The notes below the pieces were generated by a model. It did no database searches and was not told the DNA's origin. It saw nothing but the letters and a program-made list of their open reading frames with translations. Positions 33,701-43,754 of a DNA stretch of 64,000 nucleotides are shown piece by piece. The DNA is taken from contig JBAMJV010003250.1 of assembly GCA_037951105.1 (NCBI GenBank), positions 261,001 through 325,000 of the forward strand, given 5' to 3'. The position numbers were made by a program, and so were the translations under genes. Position 1 is the first letter of the stretch. Each line of letters begins with the position of its first letter. This DNA is from Echinarachnius parma. Taxonomy: Eukaryota > Echinodermata > Echinoidea > Clypeasteroida > Echinarachniidae.

Positions 33701-35108
33701 ATTTTGCCCAAGAACGAATTTGTGTAGTAATGTTTAGTGTAAAAAGAAAGACTGAAAAAAATGTTATTGTTGTTCTAACCTGACTTGGGGACTGACGTTA
33801 TTTGCACATGAAGTAACCATATCTCGGCCTATTCTCAGCCAGTGTTCACTTTGTTTGATAACCTGTTAAGGGATAATTAAAAACCGATCTACCTTAAGAC
33901 AAACATACTACATATTATACAACTGTAGCTTTAAACGGAAATTACACCGCTTGTTTGAAATTACTTTCATTTTAAACCAGTCACCACAATACTTTTAATA
34001 AGCACATGTGACCGAATGTCAGCAGGTACACGATTTGATAAGTCGAATATACGTATACACCATTGCAGATCTAGTTGTCGGTCACTTGTTCCAGATATTC
34101 TAACCATTCATTGAATACAATACACGTTTTCCATAGAAAATAAATTGGTGGCTCCATTCGTCGATTTTGTATTAATATAAGAAGAGAGGCATTCGAATGG
34201 TAGAGGATTATAACAAATTTACATATGAGAAGAGTGGCGAAGTTTCATACTCGAACGGGTATTAGCCCATACACGGTGCCAGTATCCACGCATGGTTTGA
34301 CACTCATCGCTGTGCACATCGTACCCTCTAATTTGCACCAATATCGTAGAGCCACTCCACTCCAAACCGTCTCCAATATCCACATTATTGTAATATGAAC
34401 CAGAACTGACTTGTTTGAAGGTGAACCGTATTCGTCTGTCCTCTGAAGTACTGAATGTCCACATAGGTCTGAATTCGGTTTTATTGAAGGCTTTCTGCAA
34501 GTCGCTTGAAGTGATGTTGATCGTAGTTTGGGGACCGATGACATAATGATCTGTGGTATATAATAATTATGATTCTTTTCGTAAGTTAAACAAAACAAAT
34601 CAGTAATAGCATTTTAAAGCAAATTTTATTCATTTCCTAATGTTGTTGTTGTGTTCAATAACAGCATTGGTTAGCAAATTGCATTTATTCTGTTTTATAT
34701 CTTGAAGTTACAAGTGAACAAGTTATTTCTGTTCATTGAATCTTTGCCCTGTGTACTATTCATAATATTTTCATATTTTCTACATTTCATATCCTGATTT
34801 GTTTGTTGTCGAAATGTTTTCTCCCTTTTCTCAACAATTGTTAACAGTAAAAAACGTTGTACATATATAATATATATATAATTTTAGTCTGATTAAAAGG
34901 GTCGCACAGTCTACACGATTATGCTTTATCACATTAGTTTATATAATAAATATATATTTGTTTTATAAATCACACCAACAATAAAGAGGTAACAGAGGTC
35001 TATAATTATACACCTACCTTGAAAGTCCTGGGTGTCTGCAACCGCTAGAGTCAGAATATAGAAGCAGAAAGTCAATGCTGATAAACGTATCATCATTTTA
35101 TAAGACAT
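26710..35108 (-). CDS. Receptor gene A: multi-CUB single-pass membrane protein
   Basis: Exons in transcript order (minus): signal peptide 35,018-35,108; CUB1 from 34,550 to about 34,219; CUB2 33,050-33,442; CUB3 32,369-32,716; CUB4 31,532-31,969; stalk 29,795-29,935; transmembrane 27,986-28,107; cytoplasmic tail 26,710-27,708. Apart from CUB1, all junctions are consensus and phase-compatible (phase 1 throughout, phase 0 into the tail). Compared with gene B, the CUB5 and CUB6 exons are missing without loss of frame. The CUB1 exon has a 7-bp deletion against B and C (about 34,299-34,306) that shifts the frame to an early stop. The gene may therefore be a pseudogene, or may make a product that skips CUB1. 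The structure suggests a cell-surface receptor or adhesion molecule with a phosphotyrosine-signalling tail. I do not recognise a named orthologue, and the ligand is unknown. Confidence 0.75.
27986..28107 (-). CDS. Gene A transmembrane exon
   Basis: Phase 1 to phase 0 exon of 122 nt. It encodes a hydrophobic helix of about 22 residues (core MYILIGASSLTVFILLLIG), followed by a basic stop-transfer segment (HWLRIKIHGHRLARLEQM). The donor is ATG|GTAGGT. Confidence 0.85.
28201..28409. mobile_element. PIF/Harbinger-like MITE, copy 1
   Basis: Long inverted ends AGCCCGGCGCAGACAGAGCC (starting at 28,200) and GGCTCTGTCTGCGCCGGGCT (ending at 28,410) are flanked by TTA. A 3-bp TTA or TAA duplication is characteristic of PIF/Harbinger. 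It lies in the transmembrane-side intron of gene A and is absent from gene B. Confidence 0.8.
28930..29040. repeat. Short hairpin, shared by genes A and B
   Basis: Inverted copies of a GCTAAAATCGATTTTAG-type sequence bracket about 100 bp. The counterpart in gene B is at about 44,835-44,931, so the hairpin predates the duplication. Confidence 0.6.
29223..29651. mobile_element. Inverted-repeat element in a gene A intron
   Basis: The arms are about 80 bp, beginning CGTATATTTTTGTTACACCA on the left with an inverted copy ending near 29,651, bordered by G-rich sequence. The equivalent gene B intron (near 45,085) lacks it, so it inserted after the duplication. Confidence 0.7.
29795..29935 (-). CDS. 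Gene A stalk exon
   Basis: Phase 1-1 exon of 141 nt between the last CUB and the membrane segment. It is rich in Ser, Thr, Glu and Pro (GSGQGSIAELPIEKG...) and has one N-glycosylation sequon (NHT). It looks like an extended juxtamembrane stalk, with no domain recognised. Confidence 0.8.
30097..30850 (+). mobile_element. 5'-truncated non-LTR retrotransposon fragment
   Basis: The plus strand encodes the carboxy-terminal part of a LINE reverse transcriptase: TLYYTIIQSHLDYCSPVWNN and KLRVLQKRALRIV, then a frame with KAFNSLRSDSIKTF. An A-rich tail ends near 30,850. The reading frame is broken at about 30,352. It sits antisense in a gene A intron. The equivalent site in gene B (about 45,575) is empty, so insertion followed the duplication. 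Confidence 0.8.
31532..31969 (-). CDS. Gene A CUB4 exon
   Basis: Phase 1-1 exon of 438 nt encoding a CUB module: VYRLWDVRAPDGSAVRVAF, YLYIGDGVDNL, SSWIRLE and SFVLQSE. Four cysteines are present near ENC, MCSSW, FVCGH and RNC. The acceptor is TATTCAG|TTATCTC. A second in-frame acceptor 24 nt downstream is the only one left in gene B. Confidence 0.85.
32369..32716 (-). CDS. Gene A CUB3 exon
   Basis: Phase 1-1 exon of 348 nt, the same length in genes A, B and C. Features: INLSSSDL, CVSPVWTF, LRIRIIFRQFDFERDREFLV, IGDGIISSNSTELA and SVSNAAWIMIRDD. It matches a CUB beta-sandwich, with cysteines near RLC and GRCYCAP. The donor is ACAG|GTATCT. Confidence 0.88.
33050..33442 (-). CDS. Gene A CUB2 exon
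   Basis: Phase 1-1 exon of 393 nt. It is the most canonical CUB of the set: TTIESPNYPSDNYPNNCFMF, then FVLEITIESLDVETDGDYV, YYGDDVDRFVHG, SNSSSVKLIFTSNHQ and SGFSMRLRSVEA. The DYVYYGDD stretch resembles the acidic cluster of calcium-binding CUBs. The donor is GTCA|GTGAGT. Confidence 0.9.
33780..33840 (-). other. Gene A: possible small exon completing CUB1
   Basis: A block conserved in A, B and C ends in a donor (AGTCAG|GTTAGA). Read in phase 1 it gives IWLLHVQITSVPKS, a plausible last CUB strand that joins in frame to CUB2. In A a TAG precedes it, so its acceptor is unclear. Confidence 0.4.
34219..34550 (-). pseudogene. Gene A CUB1 exon, frameshifted
   Basis: The acceptor CCACAG|ATCATTATG is in phase with the signal peptide. 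The frame encodes TINITSSDLQKAFNK, MWTFSTSEDRRIRFTFKQ and NNVDIGDGL. At about 34,299-34,306 a 7-bp deletion relative to genes B and C shifts the frame, and a stop follows at 34,219. The ancestral frame also has a stop (TAA near 34,266). This CUB has no cysteines in any copy. Confidence 0.75.
35018..35108 (-). CDS. Gene A signal-peptide exon
   Basis: The ATG at 35,108 opens a 30-codon leader (MSYKMMIRLSALTFCFYILT...) with a basic start, a hydrophobic core and likely cleavage after AVA. It ends in CAAG|GTAGGT, phase 1. Genes B and C have equivalent leaders. Confidence 0.85.
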
Positions 35109-35700
35109 TATGTCATTCAGTTACGTCCTCCGCAATATAAAAGCAACGACGACGCAAACATATAACATAACATATAAAGGAATGCCTATATTCCACACGA
35201 GGACAACTGAACAAGATCAGTATTAACGTTTCTGAAATTGTGAAATGCCAAAATAAAAAAAAACTGTATTTCGTAACAACTTAGATCTAACATATATTAA
35301 AGAAGCACATCGGCAAGTTATCTTTCCAACTCGTGTATTTCAATACGACGAATTAGGACAAAGGTTTAGCGACGAACAAGAACAGTTAACGCGAACATAT
35401 CGTTGCAGTGTACGTTCAGCATATCGGCGAGTCCTCGCGCATCATTCTCAATGCACGCAAACGTTTCATTCCAAGTAAAATATATAAATTATTGTCACGC
35501 CTACATTTAAAAATATGCAAATTAGACAGTGCACGGCGTAATGGAAAGGTGTTATAATTTATAGCGACTTCGTGAGAAGGGCTTTTTAAATAACATAACA
35601 TGTGCTCATGTTTATTTAAAGAGGCTCATTAATCACAGTCAAGAGTATTTAAAAACCTACATGTTCTCAACCGATCAACTCGAGGGTCACGTTTAAAGGT
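35109..35700. promoter_or_regulatory. 5' flank of gene A, shared with gene B
   Basis: Upstream of the gene A start. It is similar to the flank of gene B (about 51,926-52,520), including AGACAGTGCACGGCGTAAT and ATCACAGTCAAG, so the duplication includes the presumed promoter. No TATA box is assigned. Confidence 0.45.
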
Positions 35701-35702
35701 AA

Positions 35703-35775
35703 TAAATCTATCTATCTAATATATTTATCTATCTATCTTTTTAGATAATATATATCTATCTATCTATCTTATCTT
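35703..35775. repeat. (TATC)n microsatellite
   Basis: Imperfect TATC repeats abut the 3' end of the RTE-like LINE on the minus strand. RTE elements commonly end in such short tandem repeats. Confidence 0.75.
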
Positions 35776-36720
35776 TCTGTGACTCTAGTGACTCTGTGAC
35801 TTCTTAGTTGTTGCCCAAGTCTCTGCCCAGTAGGATAGTACCGGAAGTATAGACAGGTTGAATATTTGTATATAAGGGAGATTGCAAGATCCACGTCTCT
35901 GAGTGTGATGATAAGTCTCCCAAATGTTACCCAAGCTAACTGTTTTCTTCTTTGCACCTCTCCTGCCGTTCCACTTTCAAGGGTGATGTTTTTACCGAGC
36001 TATATCCACCTTCTGCAATATTGTATGGCCTTGTAGCTGGTTGCTCATCGTTACCTTGATCGTTTTTATGTTAATTTTGAGTCCTGCCTGTTTACTCTCT
36101 TCACTCAATTCACGGATCAGTGTATGTTTGTTCCTGGGGATCATGACTCTAACAAGCATGATGTCATCTGCAAACCTTAGACGATCGGATGTTTCCCATT
36201 TTTTGCAATTCATATTGATTGCCAGTCCAGGTTACGGAAGACGTCTTCCATGGCTGCTGTAAAGAGTTTCGGAGAATTTGGATCATCCTGTCTGACACCT
36301 TTCTTGATTTTGAACGCATTGGTAGTAGTATTCTCCAGATAAAATTTGTCACTAGGATCTTTGTAAATAGCTTTGATGAGGCGGATGTATTTCTCATCGC
36401 TTTCTGTTTCGCATCTAATAGTGACTGGTTGTCTAAACTATCAAATGCTTTCTCGTAATCCACGAAACCTAAACACATGTTGCAACGATATTCGTTCGCC
36501 ATTTCAATGATCTGACTTAAGGTGTGTAGATGATCTGATGTTCTGAATCCTGCTCGAAAGCCTGCCTGCATGTTCTTCCCATCTAGCTGTCGTTAGTGAA
36601 GTCTTTGTACATGTGAGGTAGTAAACTGATGGGTCTGTAATTATTCATGTCTTCCGTGTCCCCCTTTTTGAACGTGATAACTATAGATTCATTATATACA
36701 AATAATGAAAACGCGTGTTC
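35776..36720 (-). mobile_element. Degenerate RTE-like LINE, reverse-transcriptase fragment
   Basis: Minus-strand frames in order: TFKKGDTEDMNNYRPISLL (about 36,690), QAGFRAGFRTSDHL (36,570), GFVDYEKAFDS (36,455; palm motif A), LRFADDIMLV (36,165; catalytic FADD box), and RRKQLAWVTFGRL near 35,940. This order is typical of RTE-clade reverse transcriptases. Several frameshifts and stops interrupt it, and the 5' part, including the endonuclease, is missing. Confidence 0.82.
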
Positions 36721-36785
36721 ACGAGTTTTCTTTATATACATATAATGGTATATATATATTGGTTTTGCACTTAATTCATTATATA

Positions 36786-37265
36786 CAGGGTGGCCCCCCA
36801 AACACGGAAACGGGGCACTTCCCAAAATAAAGTAACAAAATGATTATGTCCATTGGATAGAGTGTCTTTTCCAATGAAAAACGATACCAAAACAGTCATT
36901 TTGGTCGTGTAATTTTTTTAGGACGCTGGGAGTAACACCATGTCATGTTCCCATTTTTGCAAATCTTTTATACCAAGTCAGTGCCTGATAAACCGCCCGT
37001 CATACCATTGAACACGCCAGTAATCCGCACGCCATTGTTAGTGTGCACTCAGTCGTGTGCCGAGAGAATGGGCTTGGACGTTCGATGGTATTAGGGGCAT
37101 GAAGTGTGATTAAACTAGCACTGACTCGGTACAAATTTACAAAAATGGGCACAGTCCTGACATGGTGTCACTTACAGCGCCCTAAAACAAAAACTACAAG
37201 AGCAAAATTACTGTTCATGGTATTGTTGTTCTTTGGAACCGTTCCGTTTTTTGGGGGCCACCCTG
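36786..37265. mobile_element. Mariner-type MITE with CAGGGTGGCCCCC ends
   Basis: The inverted ends CAGGGTGGCCCCCCAAA and TTTGGGGGCCACCCTG are flanked by TA on each side. The TA target fits Tc1/mariner, and no transposase frame remains. It is inserted in a region of repeated ATTATTTATAAATAATGAAA units (about 36,680-37,440). Confidence 0.8.
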
Positions 37266-37746
37266 TATATATAATGCGTTCGTACTATACCACAATCATT
37301 ATTTATAAATAATGAAAAAGTGAATTGTAATTATTTATGAATAATAGCAATTATATATAAATAAAAACAAATGTTATTTATCATTATATGTAAATAATGA
37401 AAACATAATTTGTCATTATTTATAAATAACACGTGTTAGAGCTATGTTTGCATGTAGAATTAATATTATCCTCGTGATAAGAAAAATATTTAAAAATTAC
37501 GCGTCTTTGGTCAAAGTCAATGGGCAGTAAGTGATAAAGTCGGAAACTGTTTTTGTTTTTGTTATTACTTGTTTGTACTACGTTAACAGAGTTCCTCTTC
37601 TTTACAGCTCTCACACATCATTCAGAAGAATCTGAATCTGAAACAATGATAATGATGTTTGATTGAAGTCTCAATTACCACCGTGACGTTCGGAAAAAAC
37701 CTTATGAAGTCAATGGATCATTTTAACTACCCAATGAGTGCTTTAA
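37266..37746. repeat. AT-rich palindromic repeat units, no gene
   Basis: Several copies of an ATTATTTATAAATAATGAAAA-like unit in both orientations surround the mariner-type MITE. The rest shows nothing recognisable. Confidence 0.55.
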
Positions 37747-38304
37747 AGGGATAGTTGAGTTTTGGTAGAGAGGGCGCTAGACTACTTATTTTTTGTGTGA
37801 GGTAATGAAAAACTGAGTGTAAAATTTGAAAAGAGCATAATATTTAAATAATAAAATCATCTTTGTTTGATCAAAATCGGTTCAGAGACGGCTGAAATAT
37901 CCATAAATATATCAATTTGTAATAAACCTGGGCCCCAGGTTTATTAGAGAATTTTGAACCAGCCGTTAAAAATTTTCAAAAAATGCTTCCTCTTTTCAAA
38001 AAGTTACAAAATAGGTATTTAAATAGTTGTTGGTTATTTCTCTATCTAATCACTATTTCAACAAAGCATCACATGCACAATATTTTATTCAAAATGGTTG
38101 AAACCGATGAGTGTGTAAGAGAGCGCCCTCTTACGTTTTAACGGCTCTTTTTGAATGATAACATGATCTTTACTACGTCATTTGTAATGTTGTGTTCCTT
38201 TCTAGTTATAACTATTAGTTTGTAATGTAATGATGCAGGTTTGTGGTTACTAAAATTCAGTTTCACCAAAACTGTACTCTCCTTACCAGAACTCAACTAT
38301 CCCT
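37747..38304. mobile_element. TTAA MITE, copy 5
   Basis: The ends AGGGATAGTTGAG and CTCAACTATCCCT are flanked by TTAA. It is 558 bp and, in inverted orientation, closely matches copy 1. Confidence 0.85.
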
Positions 38305-39331
38305 TTAACAAGAAATACCAGGTCAGTCTTGTTTTGTAATTATTCAGTGTTATATCCTTGACGCGTTGGTTCTTTTTCATCAGTTGTAAAAACTGACAGC
38401 TAGTTAAGTGTTGATGACCATCACATACGTGTATCCAGGAGTTGATTTATAGTAGGAATGGGATATCTTTGGCAAAGGTAGCATCCATCTCCAATTCTTT
38501 ACCCCTACGCCACAGTCATAGGCGTATAAGGCACAGGTATCTGAAATTCGGCAAAATCATGTCATATTTTGGGCAAAATCGTAATTTTTAGACTAAGCAA
38601 TAACAAAGGCGAGGACCTATTTTTGTGTGCTTGTCAGGTGCAAAGTCGGAATTACTCGGGTGAAATACCTCAGCCCTCTGAGCAAAACCTTCCCTACGCC
38701 CATGCACAGGTCTTCTAAAGTAGCAGTGAAAGCCCATGAAAGTGATCCATGTACTTTGTCTAACTCTACGAAAACTACTTTGAGCTTCCACATTTCTCTT
38801 TATACTGTGTTGTTTGGCTTATGGTAAGAGAAGGATAAAATAGGGTTATATTTGTTCAAATGTCCCTTTAGTATTAATATATCTCTCATTGAAAATCAGT
38901 CGGCTGAAGACCGTCTACAGACGGTCATAAAGGTACGTTATGTTTGAATCCTACGCGCAAAGAACGCAGAATTAGTGTCAAATCTGACGCCAATTTTCGC
39001 CTTTTAAACCTGGAAAGCAGTGTTCTTTTTCAATGAAACTGTCACACATCATTCAGACAATTATCTTACAATGATTTTGGCATAGGATTGAAGTCTCAAA
39101 TGTAATTTGTTTGCAACATCTAACAGACAAACAATAGTTCATGGATCACTTTAAGTCTTATTACACTGGTTTCGGCAGACCTCACAAGAATTCTCAACTT
39201 GAAAAATCACGAGGATACAAATCACACATCGTCATATTATTTCTTTTTGGTTCGATTCTGTTTATTTTCATTGGATGTTATGTTTGAATAGATATATAAT
39301 ACAAGATGAAAATATTCAATGTGTATTTTAA
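38305..39331. other. Intergenic, no recognised gene
   Basis: A segment with ACTTTGAGCTTCCACATTTC and TGTTGTTTGGCTTATG (about 38,775-38,825) recurs at about 40,670 and 49,430. It is a dispersed repeat. Nothing coding is recognised. Confidence 0.45.
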
Positions 39332-40487
39332 AGGGGTAGTTCAGTTTTGGTATAGAGGGCGCTGCACGAAATATTTTCTTGTGAGATAATGAAAAACTGA
39401 GTCTAAAATTCGAAAGCGCATACAATTTTAATGATAGAATAAACTGTATTTGATCAAAATCGGTTCAGAAATGGCTGAAATATCAATACACATAACCATT
39501 TGTATTACCTGTGGGGCCCCACAATATCAGATATCTTAAAACAGCCGTTACAATTTGTTTTAAAATGCTTTTAATGACAGAATAAACTTTATTTGATCAA
39601 AATCGGTTCAGAAATGGCTGAAATATCCATAAACATAACCACACAATATTAGATAACTTCAAAACAGCCGTTACAATTTGTTTTAAAATGCTTCCTCTTT
39701 TCAAATATTTACAAAAGAGGTTTTTAAATAGTTGTTGATTATCTCTCTATCTAATAACTATCAGGCTTTTTACTTAGTCATTAGTAATTTTGTATTCCTT
39801 CCAAACATGGTGGAGTTATAACTATCAGTTTGTAATGTAATGCCCGGCGCAGACAGAGCCGACTCGACCCGATCCGACTGGTTTTCAGCCTGCTTAACTC
39901 AGTATGCGCTGCTTCAGGACTCCGGTTTTTCCAGTCAAGTGCCAGTGGGAGGTCATTCGAGGCCGATTCAACATGTTGGATCGGCTCCGACTAAGCGAAA
40001 CTGACTCTGCCTGACTGAAAACCAGTCGTATCGGGTAAAGTCGGCTCTGTCTGCGCCGGGCTTAATGGTGCAGGTTTTGGTTACTGACATTCAGTTTGAC
40101 CAAAACTGTACTCTCTTTACCAGAATTTAACATCGCATGCATAATTTTGTATGAACAATTATTGAAACCAATGGCTTTTTACTATGGGGCCCCAGATTTA
40201 TTCGCGTTTTTAAATATAAATGTAAAAAAAGCTTACACTTTTTTAAAAATTTCAAAAGAGGTTTTTATAAAAGTTCTTGGTGACTTCTCTATTTAATCAT
40301 TATTTCAGCAAAACATTACATTTGCATAATATTATTTTGTTTGAAAAAAATTGAAACCAATGGCTTTTTACTTAGTCGTGTGTACTTTTCTATACCTTTC
40401 GAGCATGGTGGAGTTATTACTATTAGTTTGTAATGTTATTGTGCAGGTTTTGTTTAAGCTCAGCCTTATCAAAACTGCACTACCCCT
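39332..40487. mobile_element. TTAA MITE, copy 6, rearranged and split by a second element
   Basis: The ends AGGGGTAGTTCAG and a degenerate TACCCCT are flanked by TTAA. Part of the interior is duplicated (TTTATTTGATCAAAATCGGT near 39,445 and 39,589). The Harbinger-like element at 39,841-40,062 is inserted in it. Confidence 0.65.
39841..40062. mobile_element. PIF/Harbinger-like MITE, copy 2, nested
   Basis: The termini are TGCCCGGCGCAGACAGAGCC and GGCTCTGTCTGCGCCGGGCT, with TAA directly repeated at 39,838-39,840 and 40,063-40,065. The unoccupied target (GTAATGTAATGGTGCAGG) is visible in MITE copy 4 near 25,957, which proves the insertion and the 3-bp duplication. Confidence 0.9.
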
Positions 40488-42618
40488 TTAAATATAAGAT
40501 ATTTTAAGTTATACTGCAATCATTATTGATAGTCTACTTTACATGTATATTTACAAATTGTCTACTGTTCCCATATTGCATCTTTATATAATGTGATGTA
40601 TATACAATCTTAAATGAGATTTATTAAAATTCATCATCTCGTCTTGGCTTCACATTTCTAACTCCACGAAAATTACTTGGAGCTTCCACATTTCTCTTCT
40701 ACCATGTTGTTTGGCTTATAGTAAGAGAATAATACAATAGGGTTAGATTTTGTTTAAATGCCACTTTAGTATGACGATATCTATCATTGATAATCATTCA
40801 GTTCAAGAGCGTTAATGAACGGTCATAAACCTCGTACACGTTATACAGTAGTTCGTTGTAAAAGCTGACGCAAACTTTTTTTAACCAGGAAAGCAGTGTT
40901 CTTTTTAAATGAAACTTTCACACATCATTCGGACATATCTTACAATGATTTTGGTATAGGATTGAAGTCTCAAATGTAATTTTGGGCAATAGCTGACACT
41001 TTACAGGTGCACCTTTAAGCTCATGGTGAAACTTTCATTATGAAACAAGATACACAAAATGCGTAGATCACAATGTAATAAGCCTATGAGATTTGTACAA
41101 TACATGTAATAATATACAAAGTGAAATAGGTTAAAAATATAACTTCAAACTTTAAAAATCTTTGTTAATTGGATATTAACAGTTAAATAACTGTTACAGG
41201 GTTAGTTCCCCTCTCACATGGTGCAACCGTAAACCACACGTATTATATATATACACCACCATGGAAACCGATACTTACAAGCAACATTTAGTTCACTTTT
41301 GGTTTAAAGGGCGCTTCAAGAAATAATTTGATTGTGAGGAAATGAAAAACTAAGTTTGATAGAGCACACTGAACACATTTTGTTTGATCATAATTGTTTC
41401 AGAAACAGATGAATTACAATGTTGGGGACATTTTTAAAAATCGTGTCGATTTGTTTAAATATAAAAAATAAAAAAAAATAAAAAATTTGTTTTCTGATGA
41501 TCTCTCTTTTGAATAACTATTTAAGCCAACATCATATTCACATTTTTTTAAATACAGAAATGATTAAAACTTGACGTGTCTGGAGGACACCCTCTTTGAA
41601 CGGCTAATTTTTAAAGCTGAAAACAGCCCTGTAACTTAACCTTTTATATGTTTTCCTACCATTCGAACATCATTGAATTATAACTGTTATCATAAATGAT
41701 ATTTTACCAAAAGTGTAATAACAAAACATATATTAATACATTCATACATGTTTACATAATTCAATTCTAAATAAAATCTAAACTGCATAGATACTTGCCC
41801 TAAAATCAGTTAAACCACAGTACGCCACTCCTTTCACGAGGCATGTTTGTCTCACGGTGATCCCAATGTCGTGGGTCAAATCGATTTCAAACTTATTTTC
41901 AAAGTTTTAAATTGTATTTGTACTATGGTGGTATCAGCCCATTGGTTGTTTATAAATACAACGATACTATTTTGAATCTGCTGTATAATAATTTTGTTCA
42001 CAATGTATCTTGAACATTTTATGATAACGTTTAAACTCATTATGCCCTACAAATAGTATCTTCGCGGTACGCCAAACAATTGTCCAATGTCATGATAACA
42101 GACATAAAACGTAAATAATCACCTTTTACACCATGCTCAAATAAATTCCATCTAAAAATAATTACACGTAATACAAAAACATGATAACTATGAACATGAT
42201 GGAATTATGCATTACAATTATATAACACACAGCAAACTAATAAATAATCAGACATTGATCATCAATGCTTCCCTTGATTCTATCGGAAAAAAACAATTCG
42301 GAAGCTTACGTGATGAATTCTCTGTAGATAATGGCTTGTTCAACATTTCATGACCGATATTTCTTGATCCTATAACGTGGAGAGTGTCTAATAACCGCGT
42401 ATTTTACTACTGGCTATACGTTAATACTGCTTTGCACAGCGATATATGTATTTGACGCATTTCATAATTTTTTAGTTTATAGGTAGAGCTAAACTATGTT
42501 AACTAACCACCTTGCATAAAGGATACTGCATTTCTCAAAGAATTGATACTTGGTACACCAAGTTCCCGAAGTGAATGGGTAAAGGAAACAACCCATGCAG
42601 GAATATTGCAATATCAGA
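40488..42618. other. 3' flank of gene B duplicon
   Basis: It contains sequences matching 24,560-26,200 downstream of gene A, such as CATTATGAAACAAGATACAC near 41,036, so the duplicated block extends here. Low-similarity MITE debris lies at about 41,280-41,700. No gene is recognised. Confidence 0.5.
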
Positions 42619-42955
42619 CCTGGGGGGGGGGGGGGGGGGGGGGGGGTGTTTCACAAAGTTCCTAAGTTGAAATTATCTCTAAGTTGGACTTAAAAAGTAT
42701 GGAAAGCCATTTGTAGCCTTGGAATGAAATATATTCAAAAGCAAAACTGCAAGTATTTTCGACTTGTCATAAATTTTACATCCAGCTCATGAAATCTCCT
42801 TGATAGTAGAAAATATATATCATTCGGATCAACATTTTAGACCTTTCAAAATAAATTTTACAAAATTGTTTCATAGAGACTAACGGCTTTCCATAGTTAC
42901 TAAGTCCAACTTAGAGATAAGTTCAACTTAGGATCTTTGTGAAACACCCCCTGGT
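42619..42955. mobile_element. Palindromic MITE with GGGGTGTTTCACAAAG ends
   Basis: Inverted arms of about 65 bp (GTGTTTCACAAAGTTCCTAA on the left, the inverted copy on the right) enclose a short interior. A run of about 25 G at the left end probably reflects unstable terminal sequence. Confidence 0.75.
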
Positions 42956-43082
42956 CCTAACGGATAAGTTACTTCGCATGCTGGCAGCCATATGACTGGG
43001 GACGGATCCCGAATGTTGTAACATAATCATGCGGCCTTTAACGCGTTTACGTCCTTTGCACTGTAATTCACCAGCGGTTTCA

Positions 43083-43715
43083 TCATGGTGTACCAAGTGT
43101 ACTACCAAGGTCATGGTAGGTGTGCTGAAGACATCCATCAGAATGATCACTGCCGTCATCACCTACGTCTCGTCGTGGTGCTGACCTTGTGACGTCACTA
43201 AACAAATGACGACCTCCAATTTTCGATGGGCGGGTGACATCATCAAATCCATGGTGACCTGAACCTGACTTGGTGACGTCACGAAACGCATCTGTTGTAG
43301 ACACAAGGCCACGGGTTCCCTTGAAGACATCTTCGCTCTCCATGTACGTGTGCTGAAGCGCGTCCGTATCACCACCATTATCCACCCGACCTTTTTGGGG
43401 CACAGAGAAAAACTGACGATTTCCATCGGACCCTACTCCGTGCCTTTCTGGGACAGGGTAGCCCAGGTCACCAGTCGACGATTGGACAAGACGTATCTTC
43501 AGTCCGTCCTTAAATTTTGGTTTGACATGTTTGGGAGGTGGACATTTCTTTGACTGGTTACTCGGCAAGGCCGACATTGAAGTCAATTGACACTTTGCGG
43601 CGGTGATATGTGCGGTCGGCACCATGTATCCAGATTCATCGAAGACTTCCGTCAGTTCGTCATCATCATCATCACCATCACCATCATCATCATCCCCATC
43701 ATCTATCTCTTCTTT

Positions 43716-43754
<39 letters not shown>

